A DNA stretch of 64,000 nt from Brettanomyces bruxellensis. Lineage: Eukaryota > Ascomycota > Pichiomycetes > Pichiales > Pichiaceae. Shown one piece after another: positions 40,803 through 50,503 of the stretch. The notes beneath the pieces were generated by a model, which was not told where the DNA came from, searched no databases, and was given only the letters and a program-made list of their open reading frames with translations. The stretch is from the NCBI RefSeq assembly GCF_011074885.1, contig NC_054690.1, positions 3,043,001-3,107,000 of the forward strand, written 5' to 3'. Made by a program: the position numbers and the translations under genes. Every line of letters starts with the position of its first letter. The stretch's first letter is position 1.

Positions 40803-40808
40803 CACGTG
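40803..40808. promoter_or_regulatory. Candidate Pho4 site upstream of VTC2/VTC3
   Basis: CACGTG flanked as CCACGTGCC, which reads GGCACGTGG on the other strand and lacks the 5'-T that weakens Pho4 binding. It is 185 bp upstream of a vacuolar polyphosphate polymerase gene; VTC genes are phosphate-starvation targets in S. cerevisiae. A Cbf1 site remains possible. Confidence 0.5.
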
Positions 40809-40992
40809 CCCTCAGATAATTGAGTTCAAAAGAAAATATATTCCAACCTTTTTTTCTTTCACATAGCTCCAAACTTTTTTAAAGTAAGATAAAATAGCCT
40901 GAAATCATTTCGCTTACCATTCTTCATATTGTACTTGCTTTTTCATTCTCGCTGTTACAAGCGACACTATCACACACGAGTACCTCTCGAAT

Positions 40993-43659
40993 ATGCTGTT
41001 TGGCGTGAAATTACAGAACGAAATATATCCTCCTTGGAAGGATTACTATATCGATTATGAAGGTTTGAAGAAGTTATTGAAGGAGAATGTAGTTTCTAGA
41101 GGAAATGAGGACTGGACAGAAAGAGATGAAAAGACATTTGCTGCAGAATTAGACAGGGAACTAGAAAAGGTGTACACCTTTCAGGTTTCAAAGTATAAGG
41201 AATTAGAAACCGAAATTTCCAAATTGGAACTTTTGACAGAACACTACTTAGAGAGTCTTTCAAGAGGAAAACCAGATTCATTTGACTCTCAATCATTTCA
41301 AACGAAACTTGAAGAGCTTCTTTCAGAAACAAATGAGTTGGATCATTTTGCCCGTTTGAATTTTACGGGTTTCAACAAAATTGTGAAAAAGCATGACAAC
41401 TTGAGGAGTGGCTATTCTGTGAAGGCATTACTTAATGTGAGAATGCGGTCACTACCTTTGAATAATATCAGTGAGGATACTTCCCCATATTTGTACAGAA
41501 TTTCTGTGTTATATGCTTTCTTGAGGAACCAGAATCCGGGAGATAAGAAATTGTCATCCTCACTTTCATCTTCCATTCGGAAGTTGTCTACATCCGGAAA
41601 ATTATCTTCTACACCAAGTGCTACCGCTGAGGGTGAAGAACACTTTAAAGCATTAAAATTCTGGGTGCATTCTGACAACTTGATGGAAGTAAAGACAGCT
41701 ATCCTAAGACACCTTCCTATGATGGTTTATGGCGATCGGTCTGGTTCAGAGGATGACGATGAGTATGTTTCCGATCCTATAATAACCGCTTTATACTTTG
41801 ATGATCGAAATTTTGATTTATACAATCAGAAACTTTTAAAGCAGAAATCTGAGGCTCCTTCTTTACGTATTCGTTGGACCGGAAAATTGCGGGATCGTAA
41901 TGAAGTCACGATCGAGAAGAAGACATTTAATTATGAGACCGGTGACGAACAAAACGTCCGATTGAATTTGAAGCCAAAATATGTCAACGATTTCATATTC
42001 GCGAGTAAGAACAAATCTGAAATTGGTGGTAATACTATTGATGACAATAATAGCGATACCGCAAGTGGCAAAGTTGCAGATCTTTATGAGGACTTAGGAT
42101 ATAAAAGCAATAGAAGAGCTCCACTTACTCTTCAGCGATACATCAGACGTCTTGAAAAGCGGGGTCTACGAAAAGCAGCAATTGACAAGTACGCAAGAAG
42201 TTTTAATGATCTACAGGAATTCATTTCCAAAAACGATCTCCAACCTTGTATGCGTTCTATGTACACTCGTACTGCTTTTCAGATGCCAGGTGACGATAGA
42301 CTAAAGATTACTATTGATTCCGATATTCTCTTTATTAGAGAAGATGCCTTTGATTCGGAAAGACCTGTTAGAAATCCAGATGAGTGGCATAGGGCAGACA
42401 TTGATTCAAACGTTAAGAATCCTTTTACTATGCTAAGAAAGGGTGAGTACTATAAGTTTCCGTATTCTGCAATGGAAATTAAAATTGCATCGTCAATAAT
42501 CAATAACCCTAATTCAAAAACAATGCATTGGGTTAAAGACTTGGCGAACGGCCATCTTGCAAAAGAGGTTCCAAACTTTTCCAAATTTATTCAAGGTATT
42601 TCATCGCTATTTTTGGAGGATGATAACTTGGAGATACTTCCATTCTGGTTACCTGAATTGGACAGCGATATCAGAAGAAATCCAGAGCAGGCATACAATG
42701 ACTCTAAGAGTAAACAGATCAAGCAGCAGCAGCAGTCAGATGTCCTTAAGCAGTTACGTAGAAATTCAGTGGATGCTAGGCCACCCATTGCGAAGAACAA
42801 AACATCACATATGGATCAAATATTAGAGGAAGGCGAGGATTTAGATGTTGACGATTCATCGGATGAGGACTCGTCAATCCCTTCAGGAACGACAAGCTCT
42901 GGCGGCAATAATCAAGAAAGGAGACTGGAAGCTGTTTTGAATGTCAAACAACACGCTGACGAAGGTATTCATGCACCTCTTCCACGTATGACAAATGAAT
43001 ACGATGGTGAACAGAAGCATCCGATGAAGCTTGCTTCGAGCAAAGATTTTCAACAGAGAAAGAACTTTAAAGAAACATTCATGCCTGTTTTCACCAAGAG
43101 TTCGAAACTTGATGAATATGAATCAGAAGATGAAGAGATTAATCTGCCTTCTGGTGTGGTTAAACCAAAACGGTTAATCAGGCAATCGGGTCCTATCAAG
43201 GTAGAGGCGAAGGTTTGGCTTGCAAACGAGAGAACGTTTGTTAGATGGTTACATGTGACATCCTTACTTACCGTTTTGACATTCACAATTTTCTCTTCCA
43301 TTCAGTCAACTCACTTTCCAGAATTGGCAACTGCCACTGCATACATATATTTTGTCTTAACACTGTTTTCTGGTGCATGGGCATATGCGATCTACTCAAA
43401 AAGATTGGAATTAATTAAGCTGAGATCTGGTAGGCACTTAGATGGTATGCTTGGACCACTTGTTTTAGCTGGCGTTTTAGTGGTGTCCTTATGCATAGAA
43501 TACTATGCTGGTGTTAAGAGATATGCTGAAGCAAATAACTTGTTTGCAATTGATGATATAACTGGCGAGTTTATTTTGGATCAACCAGGTATGAATGTTA
43601 CAGAGCTTCATCCAATTCTTCAGTGGACTCTACGCAAGATGACCAATATAGTCAATTAA
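40993..43659 (+). CDS. VTC2/VTC3: Vacuolar transporter chaperone subunit, Vtc2/Vtc3 type
   Basis: Subunit of the vacuolar polyphosphate polymerase complex. 888 residues. The N-terminal SPX domain (about 1-170) starts MLFGVKLQNEIYPPWKDYYIDYEGLKKLLKE and includes the inositol-pyrophosphate-sensing KKHDNLRSGY region. The central tunnel-like VTC domain (about 210-560) has SLRIRWTGK, VTIEKKTF and RPPL-type basic strands. A disordered acidic region with a short Q-run follows, then three hydrophobic segments (about 755-850, DUF202). Its length and N-terminus fit Vtc2/Vtc3 and not the shorter catalytic Vtc4. S. cerevisiae has two ohnologues; neighbours match both VTC2 (YFL004W) and VTC3 (YPL019C) regions, so this is probably the single pre-duplication gene. 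Confidence 0.92.
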   Translation: MLFGVKLQNEIYPPWKDYYIDYEGLKKLLKENVVSRGNEDWTERDEKTFAAELDRELEKVYTFQVSKYKELETEISKLELLTEHYLESLSRGKPDSFDSQSFQTKLEELLSETNELDHFARLNFTGFNKIVKKHDNLRSGYSVKALLNVRMRSLPLNNISEDTSPYLYRISVLYAFLRNQNPGDKKLSSSLSSSIRKLSTSGKLSSTPSATAEGEEHFKALKFWVHSDNLMEVKTAILRHLPMMVYGDRSGSEDDDEYVSDPIITALYFDDRNFDLYNQKLLKQKSEAPSLRIRWTGKLRDRNEVTIEKKTFNYETGDEQNVRLNLKPKYVNDFIFASKNKSEIGGNTIDDNNSDTASGKVADLYEDLGYKSNRRAPLTLQRYIRRLEKRGLRKAAIDKYARSFNDLQEFISKNDLQPCMRSMYTRTAFQMPGDDRLKITIDSDILFIREDAFDSERPVRNPDEWHRADIDSNVKNPFTMLRKGEYYKFPYSAMEIKIASSIINNPNSKTMHWVKDLANGHLAKEVPNFSKFIQGISSLFLEDDNLEILPFWLPELDSDIRRNPEQAYNDSKSKQIKQQQQSDVLKQLRRNSVDARPPIAKNKTSHMDQILEEGEDLDVDDSSDEDSSIPSGTTSSGGNNQERRLEAVLNVKQHADEGIHAPLPRMTNEYDGEQKHPMKLASSKDFQQRKNFKETFMPVFTKSSKLDEYESEDEEINLPSGVVKPKRLIRQSGPIKVEAKVWLANERTFVRWLHVTSLLTVLTFTIFSSIQSTHFPELATATAYIYFVLTLFSGAWAYAIYSKRLELIKLRSGRHLDGMLGPLVLAGVLVVSLCIEYYAGVKRYAEANNLFAIDDITGEFILDQPGMNVTELHPILQWTLRKMTNIVN

Positions 43660-43770
43660 AGATTTTTATGCCTCCATGTATGCTTCTTTTTATCTCCAAC
43701 GTTTAGATTGCAATGTTGAAATATTATGCATACAATTCAGCGAAGCAGTGTATTGTCTCGATAATATATA

Positions 43771-45615
43771 TTATACATCGTTTATATTACCCAAAAGATG
43801 CTTTCTTATGTGGCTTTCTCTTTCTTGGCTAACAAACGTCTGATTCAGGGCTCTTTTTGAAAATGCAATGCGTTCACCTGGATCCTGCGATTCTGTACCA
43901 ATATTAAAAGCAAACTGTTTGCAATTATGCTTGCCAACCGAATCAACTCGATTTTCGAAGTTTGTCCCATAAGTAGCCATACCCTGTAAAAAAGTATGGA
44001 GATTAAAGAGTAAATTCAAATCATCAATTTTATATAGTTGCTCATTATTGAACAACTGTTCTAAATCACTGGTCAAAAGCATCAACCCATACGTAAATTT
44101 TAATGCAAGTGTGGTATTCTGAGTGAGGAATAGTGGAAAAATACCGTTCTTTGTAGCCTTGGGGCTAACGAAATCTCGAATGTATGATCTGGAACCCAAG
44201 TAGCGAATTGGGTAACGAAGAGTAACCCGAAGATAATGAGCATACAAATTGATGATATATGATATATATCCGGTTAATGCACTTAGTCTCAACATCTGAG
44301 CTCTTTGCAACTTCATTAATATGGATAATAACCTGCGACGAGTCGACGAAGGTGGAAATCTGTAACCAAGTAGCTCATAATTCTTTTTCAAAGATGAACC
44401 GTTAGGTGTTGATACCCGTTGTATAGGAAATATGTATAGGATGTCTTTTGCAATTCGGGCTTTCTCAATGTTTATATCATTTTCAATCTGATCAAACCCG
44501 GAAAGATTATCCCGTAGATCGTTCTCTATGCTATCTATCCTTGGCTTAGGATAATATTTTAATAATGGGTTGAAAATGTTATTAATTAATTTTTTCTTTT
44601 GATTGATGCTTAATCGCATGCATTCAATTCGTCGTGATAATTCTACATTATAAAGCTGCTTGTTATCTAACGTGCTTTCTAAAGCATCGACACTTGAAAA
44701 TATAACGTGCCTACTTTCTGGCCTCGCATTTGCACTCCTTGTTGTAAAATGTAACTGATCACATATGGTTTTTTTGATGTTCACAAGATCCTTAACACAG
44801 GTCCTTAAATTGTTAAGCTTCATTATCTGGTCATATGTACAAGTTGTAAGTCTACTCGGATACAACACTTTAGCTTTTTGTTGGCTCCTCTGAATTTGCC
44901 TTTTCTGTAAAGTATTTATCACATATTTTGGCACATTAGAGTTTGATGGAATGTAACAACAATTGTCGGAAAATTTTATTGTTAAGAAGTTAGGTTTCTT
45001 CCAAAATAGTTTATTTATTTTCTTCAGATCATCTCCTATACATTTCATAAGAGGTAACATAATATGATATTGATTTAGGAAACACCACTTACCTTTGTAA
45101 TTTATGAACAGATTTAATGATAATGAATTCTCGTTAATTTCATCGAAGCTTACATCTTCCTGAATATTAGTACCTCCGTGAAAGATTCGGCTGATGTAAA
45201 AAGGAGAATCAATGTCCATAAATTTATTCAACGTGTAAAACGTATCGAAAAACGTTGTATCCTTTAACTCCTGTAAAATTTTCTGCTTTTTGATTGGGTT
45301 CTCCTGATTCAATATATCTTGATCGTTATCTAATACCCTTTCACAATCACATTCCTTTTGCGAAGGTAACACACCATGTACAGTTCCATCTGCGTAGCAC
45401 TTGTCCAGCTTCATCGATCGTCTGCAAACTGTATCTGAAGTAAGAGACGTATCTTTAGTTTTTTCAGAGGCAAAAGTTATATTCAATATTGAAATTGTCT
45501 GTATATGTCGTACTCGCCTAACATTTGGTGCCAGCAAAGTTAGGTTATCCATGAATTCAACATTTGGTGAAGATCTGGAACAATCAAATTGACTGGAAAT
45601 AGACATATTAGCCAT
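43771..45615 (-). CDS. VPS38: Vps38/UVRAG-like subunit of PI3-kinase complex II
   Basis: Subunit of the Vps34-Vps15-Vps30 complex that makes PI3P on endosomes for vacuolar sorting. About 614 residues from the ATG at 45615. VRRVRHIQTISILNI near the N-terminus matches the start of the Vps38/UVRAG family. The central part is helical. The C-terminal BARA2-like region has LRYPIRYLGSRSYIRDF, GIFPLFL and TYGLMLLTSDLEQLF, close to UVRAG's RYPI...GSRS.IRD and YGVFLLNKDIEQL. The frame stays open to an ATG at 45837, but that extension includes a lysine run from a 25-base poly(T) tract and is probably promoter. ATGs at 45606 and 45552 are alternative starts. Convergent with the VTC gene. Confidence 0.75.
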   Translation of the reverse strand: MANMSISSQFDCSRSSPNVEFMDNLTLLAPNVRRVRHIQTISILNITFASEKTKDTSLTSDTVCRRSMKLDKCYADGTVHGVLPSQKECDCERVLDNDQDILNQENPIKKQKILQELKDTTFFDTFYTLNKFMDIDSPFYISRIFHGGTNIQEDVSFDEINENSLSLNLFINYKGKWCFLNQYHIMLPLMKCIGDDLKKINKLFWKKPNFLTIKFSDNCCYIPSNSNVPKYVINTLQKRQIQRSQQKAKVLYPSRLTTCTYDQIMKLNNLRTCVKDLVNIKKTICDQLHFTTRSANARPESRHVIFSSVDALESTLDNKQLYNVELSRRIECMRLSINQKKKLINNIFNPLLKYYPKPRIDSIENDLRDNLSGFDQIENDINIEKARIAKDILYIFPIQRVSTPNGSSLKKNYELLGYRFPPSSTRRRLLSILMKLQRAQMLRLSALTGYISYIINLYAHYLRVTLRYPIRYLGSRSYIRDFVSPKATKNGIFPLFLTQNTTLALKFTYGLMLLTSDLEQLFNNEQLYKIDDLNLLFNLHTFLQGMATYGTNFENRVDSVGKHNCKQFAFNIGTESQDPGERIAFSKRALNQTFVSQERESHIRKHLLGNINDV

Positions 45616-45938
45616 CCAAACAACAAATATTTGGGCATTCAAATATTCTGATTCAGCGTTTTTATATGTTACAAATTTGAAAATAGCCGCATGTTTAAGT
45701 GAAGATATTAATAAACATGAATTGTTGACTCGCAAATGATAATTTTTGTAGATACACAAAAGCAATTTTTTTTTTTTTTTTTTTTTTTTTCTGAGGCTAT
45801 CTTCCTTTAAGGATAAGAAAGGTTTAGTGTCATACATAATTCATCACATTTGATTATATACCAAAATTAATTAATTTGATTAAATAACTAAACTTAAGTA
45901 ATCGTATTAATGTCGGCGGAAGTATTACAATCATTTTA
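45616..45938. promoter_or_regulatory. Divergent promoter of VPS38 and LST7 with a poly(dT) tract
   Basis: 323 bp containing a 25-base T-run at 45766-45790, a likely nucleosome-depleting element. The run is in frame with VPS38 and accounts for the spurious lysine-rich extension. Confidence 0.55.
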
Positions 45939-46769
45939 ATGACATTTATAATTACATTAGCCCACTTTTGTGAGGTGCATGGTCCTTCCATGATAATGTG
46001 CACCCAAGTGGTGAGCTCACAAGATGTCCCACATGATCGTTATGGAAGCAAAATCTCAGTAGGTCAACTTTGTGAGTCATGCCAATTAAGTATACCATCT
46101 AACTTTACAAAAGAAGTAAAAGCTACTGGCAAGCAAAATTCCGAATTAACTTTAAGACCATCATCCCCTCAGACTTCAAAAACGAGTCTGTCAACAGGGA
46201 GTGAAAACTCTAAAGACATGGAACAAGGTGCGGATACATCAAGGATCAAACTAATAGAGCCATCAGCAATTCAGACGAAGTCTATGACTTCGGACAGTAT
46301 ATTTATAAGTACACAATTTCCGACATCACAAGCTAGGTATTCATCACTAAGGCATATTATAATGAGAGTATTCACTATTGAGACATCTTCGGATATTGAT
46401 AAACCACTTCTTTTTGGTGATAGAAATACAGGATATTCGATGACTCTTTTATTCAAACTTTATGACAAGACGGCACGGGGATCAGAGAGAAAGTATGCAC
46501 TTATAGTTACTTCCGATAAAGAAAAGGAAATTTTTCAAAATTATTCTATCATCCTTGTTAATCTCACAGAAATAGTAAAAAAAATATCAAAGAGGGCAGT
46601 TCGCAATGATGAGAGACGAGCCAGAATGGACGCAAATAGCAACGAAATATATCTCAGACGCTCAACGAATGTTTCAAAGCCCAAGGGTTTAGCCATAATA
46701 ATGGATGATGCGTATTTTTTTGTGAGACTTCATCTACTCTTCTCTTTACTATTAGATCAATTAAAATAA
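45939..46769 (+). CDS. LST7: Folliculin homologue Lst7
   Basis: 276 residues (S. cerevisiae Lst7 242). The N-terminal longin-like fold starts FIITLAHFCEVHGPSMI, and the CESCQLSIP stretch matches the CESCLLQFP of yeast Lst7 and the folliculin cysteine motif. After a serine-rich insert (about 70-120) come STQFPTSQARYSSLRHIIMRVF, TLLFKLYDKTARGSERKYALIV and a C-terminal FFVRLHLLFSLLL. Lst7 pairs with Lst4 at the vacuole and acts as GAP for Gtr2 in TORC1 amino-acid signalling. Convergent with SMC1; the stops are 44 bp apart. Confidence 0.9.
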   Translation: MTFIITLAHFCEVHGPSMIMCTQVVSSQDVPHDRYGSKISVGQLCESCQLSIPSNFTKEVKATGKQNSELTLRPSSPQTSKTSLSTGSENSKDMEQGADTSRIKLIEPSAIQTKSMTSDSIFISTQFPTSQARYSSLRHIIMRVFTIETSSDIDKPLLFGDRNTGYSMTLLFKLYDKTARGSERKYALIVTSDKEKEIFQNYSIILVNLTEIVKKISKRAVRNDERRARMDANSNEIYLRRSTNVSKPKGLAIIMDDAYFFVRLHLLFSLLLDQLK

Positions 46770-46813
46770 ATTATCAATATATACCCTGAAGCATAAAATT
46801 TTCTATAGCTGAG

Positions 46814-49800
46814 TTATGCAACACCCGCATCGGAATACTTCCTTAAATCTAAAGTCATCGTTTTAGACGAATTAAGTTCATGCTCTTTATATATTCCGAC
46901 CAAAGCATCACTTTTTTGAAATAGCTGGCTTTTCAAACTGATAACAATAAATTGAAATTCTGGACCCGCATGCTCCACAATATACCTAGCAACTCGGTCG
47001 ACATTTGCATTATCAAGAGCGGAATCAATCTCATCTAGGACAAAAAATGGTGATGGATGGTAAGAATGAACGGCAAAGAGAAGTGCTAAAGCAGCAACCG
47101 TCTTTTCACCACCTGAAAGCAACTCCATATCTCTGAAACGTTTCATTGGTGGCATGGCATGATATCTAATGCCCGCAAGGTATGGTTCCTCGTCGTTTTC
47201 CAAGGTTAAATATGCTGAACCACCTAAAGGTGCTATATCTGATTTTGTGAGATCTTTGTAAATAGAGTCTATTCTCTCTGATATATATTTGAAGGCCTCT
47301 GTGAATTTGTGATATCTGCAACTCTTGACTTGCTCAAACTCCGAAGCAATATTCTTTTCATGATCTTTCAAGGATAAAAGTTCAGACTCTATTTTTTTAA
47401 GCTTGTCCTCTGTTTCTTCCAACCGATCTCGTGCATTCATATTTGGATTTATCAATTCCAACTCATCGTGTAACAAGTTGATTTCATCTGTAATTTCCTT
47501 CAGAGCTGTAATCTGATCACCCCTCTTATATTTTTGATCCAATTGTCTATAATCGACTTTGATATGGTCGACTATACTTCTAATTTGGAGCATTGTAGCA
47601 TCGGTATCCTCTCCTTCGATGCGCTCGTTATTATCTAAGGGTATATCTTCGAGAGAACCAGATTTCAAAGGAATCACAACATTTTCCATTCTGCAACTTT
47701 TTAGAATGCCAAATTCATCCATTTGGGTTTTCTCCTCGCGTTCCTGCAATGTTTGAATTTTCTTGTTTATATTTGTTAGCTTTAATTTGAGTTCATGAAT
47801 TATAGACTTTAGTTCACTTGATTCATCAGTTATTTCCTTAATTTTGCTTCTTGTATCTATGTATTCCTCTTCTAGCACTTCTGTTTCACTTTCAAGTTTA
47901 TCAATTATCTCCTCTAATTCATCCTTAGCTTTCGTCAACCTTTTGGAATCAGCTATCATTTTTTCTCGATCTGAATTTAGCTTTTGAATTCTTCCGTCAT
48001 ATTCCGCTAATCGATCCGTCTCAAAATCGAATCTAGCCGTCAATCGCTTTACCTCTTTCTTAAAGCTGACTTGTTCCTTGAGAGAATGATTAATCACCAA
48101 TCCATATTTTGACTCATATTCTGAGATACTTCCAAAATTATATTTCTCGCAAAATTGACTATAGACTGTAGATTGAATAAGGTTTAGCTCCACTTCTGTC
48201 TCCTTGATAGATCTCTCTAACGGTTTTAGTGTGTTCTCAATAGCCTCGTCAATTTTCTTTCGCAAAAGTGACGCTTGTTTTTTCTGCTCTTTTATCTCAG
48301 CAGATTTATCCCTAAGTGATCGTTCTAATGTTTCTTGAGAGTCTACTAAATCAGGTATTTCCCTTTCCAATTTATCCAAGGCACTCAGCAAATTTTTATC
48401 TAAAAGTTCGCTTGGCTCTTGCCGAGTTAATTCTTCTATTCTGGATTTTAACTCGGCTTTTTCTGTTAGAAGAGAGTTAAGCTCAGCCTTATCCCATCTT
48501 TGAGAGCTATTGGAATTTTCTCCAGACGTCATTACACCGGACTCCTGTATTAATGCACCGTCAATTGTAACAACTTTAACCTGTAAATTTCTATCCCAAC
48601 GTAGAGACGTGGCTGTAGCCAAATCATCACATATTAATGTATTTGCAAAAGCATATTTGATTGCATTTTCAAACGCAGGATCATATTGGACCACGTCCAC
48701 CACTGGAATTATAGACTTTGAAATATTTCGATAGATAGGACCGTTGAATTTCGCTGTAACAGAATCTAATGGGATAAAAGTAGCAAATCCTGCCCGTTGC
48801 TCTTTTAGGTAGTTAACGCATTGAGCTGCCACAGAAATGTTTGAAACGATTAAGGCATCCATATTGCGACCAGCTGCAGTGGAAACAGCAAGGTCATATT
48901 TCTTTTGTTTGGGATGACATATATCGCTGAATAATCCGTGAACACCTGGAAACAATCGTTTAAGAGCAGCACAATTCTCACGAAGTTTCTTTTCTTTGGT
49001 ATTCTCTCGTGCAAGAGATCCCATTTCATTTATTTTTAAAAGGATACTTTTCAACTTTGTGATCGACTCAAATTTTTCGTGCTGTATAGTATCCCTTGAA
49101 GAACGAATTGAATTTAACTGATGCCTTTTCTCTCTTATCTGCGAAGTCAATATTTTCACCGTGGATTTCCTATTTCTTAATCTACCGTTAATTTCTGCTT
49201 GCTCCGTTTCAAATTCTTGAATTCGAGAGCCATAGGCTTGCAAGCGTGACTCTTGATCTTTAATTTTAAAGGATAGTGAATCCTTATCAGACATCAAAGT
49301 TTCTAGCTTTGATTCTGTATGCCCACCCTTCATCAAGAATTTCTCTCTTAGTTTTTCATATTCAAGTGGAGCTTGCGGATCTAATCCATCATTTTTAGAT
49401 ATCTCGATTTTTTCCTTCTTCTGTTTTAAAAAATTATTGTAAGCCTTCTTAATCTTACTCAGCTCTAATTTGATCTGCTTAACCTTCAAATCCTGTCCAT
49501 CACGTTCAACATTCAATGTTTGTAGCCTACTATCATACTCAGATAATCTTTTTTCAAGTTCCAGAACTTCAGAATCAATCGGAATTAAAGCAATTCGTTT
49601 TTGTGATATCATGGATTTATTTGCGTCAACTTTAATATCAATATCTCTGTAATTTATATGATCTCCAGAGTGCATGAAATTTCTAAGTTCCTTTTCTTTG
49701 TCTTGAAGTTGGGTTTTGAGTCTCTGAGCACTTATGTTCTCATCGTTTATCTCTTTTAAAACTGCCCTTCTGTCTTTATCGTTAAAAAATAGTTTGGCAA

Positions 49801-50503
49801 TAGCCCTTTTTCTGTTTAATTTAGTAAGAAGTTCCGTCTTCTTATCAAACTCATCTATTTGTCGGCATTGTCTTTTATATCCTCTCAATTCATCCTTGAT
49901 GGATCTTCTTTTCGTAAGACACAACGCTGTATCAGAATGTGCATTTTGCCTTTCTTCATCTAAGCGATTATAATCAGTTCTTAATTCAACCGATCCACTA
50001 ATTAATTCAACTAAATTTGTCAACGTTTCGGAAGATTGAGATGCAATTCTGGCAACATCACCTTGAAAAACAAGGAAGTTCTTAGCCTTAATTAGAATAT
50101 TTTCCTTCTGCAAGACATTAGCATATTGAATTGCAGAAACAGCTTTACCATTGATTTGATATTCGCTTATGCTCTGTGATGTAATCGTTCTTTTTAACTT
50201 CAACACGCCGCCATCTGATCTCTCATAAACAGCCATAACATATGCACTTTCGGGGTCTTCGGATTGGAAATGATCTTCATTCGTTTCATCAAGGCGTCCT
50301 CTGTAAATCAAATCTTTTAGTTGACTTGAGCGTAAATGAGAAGATCTGACACCTAATACAAACGAAATGGCGTCCATCATATTTGATTTACCCGATCCGT
50401 TTGGACCTATAATAGATGTAAAATTTGAAGAGCCAAATCCCACCGAAGCGGTACCTTTATATGACTTGAAGTTATTTATTTCCAAACCAACCAATCGTCC
50501 CAT
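46814..50503 (-). CDS. SMC1: Cohesin ATPase subunit Smc1
   Basis: 1229 residues (S. cerevisiae 1225). The N-terminal ATPase lobe begins MGRLVGLEINNFKSYKG with Walker A GPNGSGKS at residues 33-40, followed by a coiled-coil arm. The hinge is near residues 510-670 (FPGVHGLFSDICHP, MDALIVSNISVAAQCVNYLKEQ). A second coiled coil leads to the C-terminal lobe with signature LLSGGEKTVAALALLFA and Walker B FFVLDEIDSALDNANV. The first ten residues and the FKSYKG motif identify Smc1 rather than Smc3, Smc2 or Smc4. Holds sister chromatids together with Smc3 and Scc1. Divergent from MET13. Confidence 0.97.
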   Translation of the reverse strand: MGRLVGLEINNFKSYKGTASVGFGSSNFTSIIGPNGSGKSNMMDAISFVLGVRSSHLRSSQLKDLIYRGRLDETNEDHFQSEDPESAYVMAVYERSDGGVLKLKRTITSQSISEYQINGKAVSAIQYANVLQKENILIKAKNFLVFQGDVARIASQSSETLTNLVELISGSVELRTDYNRLDEERQNAHSDTALCLTKRRSIKDELRGYKRQCRQIDEFDKKTELLTKLNRKRAIAKLFFNDKDRRAVLKEINDENISAQRLKTQLQDKEKELRNFMHSGDHINYRDIDIKVDANKSMISQKRIALIPIDSEVLELEKRLSEYDSRLQTLNVERDGQDLKVKQIKLELSKIKKAYNNFLKQKKEKIEISKNDGLDPQAPLEYEKLREKFLMKGGHTESKLETLMSDKDSLSFKIKDQESRLQAYGSRIQEFETEQAEINGRLRNRKSTVKILTSQIREKRHQLNSIRSSRDTIQHEKFESITKLKSILLKINEMGSLARENTKEKKLRENCAALKRLFPGVHGLFSDICHPKQKKYDLAVSTAAGRNMDALIVSNISVAAQCVNYLKEQRAGFATFIPLDSVTAKFNGPIYRNISKSIIPVVDVVQYDPAFENAIKYAFANTLICDDLATATSLRWDRNLQVKVVTIDGALIQESGVMTSGENSNSSQRWDKAELNSLLTEKAELKSRIEELTRQEPSELLDKNLLSALDKLEREIPDLVDSQETLERSLRDKSAEIKEQKKQASLLRKKIDEAIENTLKPLERSIKETEVELNLIQSTVYSQFCEKYNFGSISEYESKYGLVINHSLKEQVSFKKEVKRLTARFDFETDRLAEYDGRIQKLNSDREKMIADSKRLTKAKDELEEIIDKLESETEVLEEEYIDTRSKIKEITDESSELKSIIHELKLKLTNINKKIQTLQEREEKTQMDEFGILKSCRMENVVIPLKSGSLEDIPLDNNERIEGEDTDATMLQIRSIVDHIKVDYRQLDQKYKRGDQITALKEITDEINLLHDELELINPNMNARDRLEETEDKLKKIESELLSLKDHEKNIASEFEQVKSCRYHKFTEAFKYISERIDSIYKDLTKSDIAPLGGSAYLTLENDEEPYLAGIRYHAMPPMKRFRDMELLSGGEKTVAALALLFAVHSYHPSPFFVLDEIDSALDNANVDRVARYIVEHAGPEFQFIVISLKSQLFQKSDALVGIYKEHELNSSKTMTLDLRKYSDAGVA

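Larger units (their letters stand above)
39866..40992. promoter_or_regulatory. Divergent promoter region of IES1 and the VTC gene
   Basis: 1.13 kb. It contains an LTR fragment at 40281-40337 and a 26-base A-run at 40549-40574. A CACGTG in the context accacgtgcc at 40803-40808 lies 185 bp upstream of the VTC start; its minus-strand reading, GCACGTGG, fits the Pho4 high-affinity core. No gene is recognised. Confidence 0.55.
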
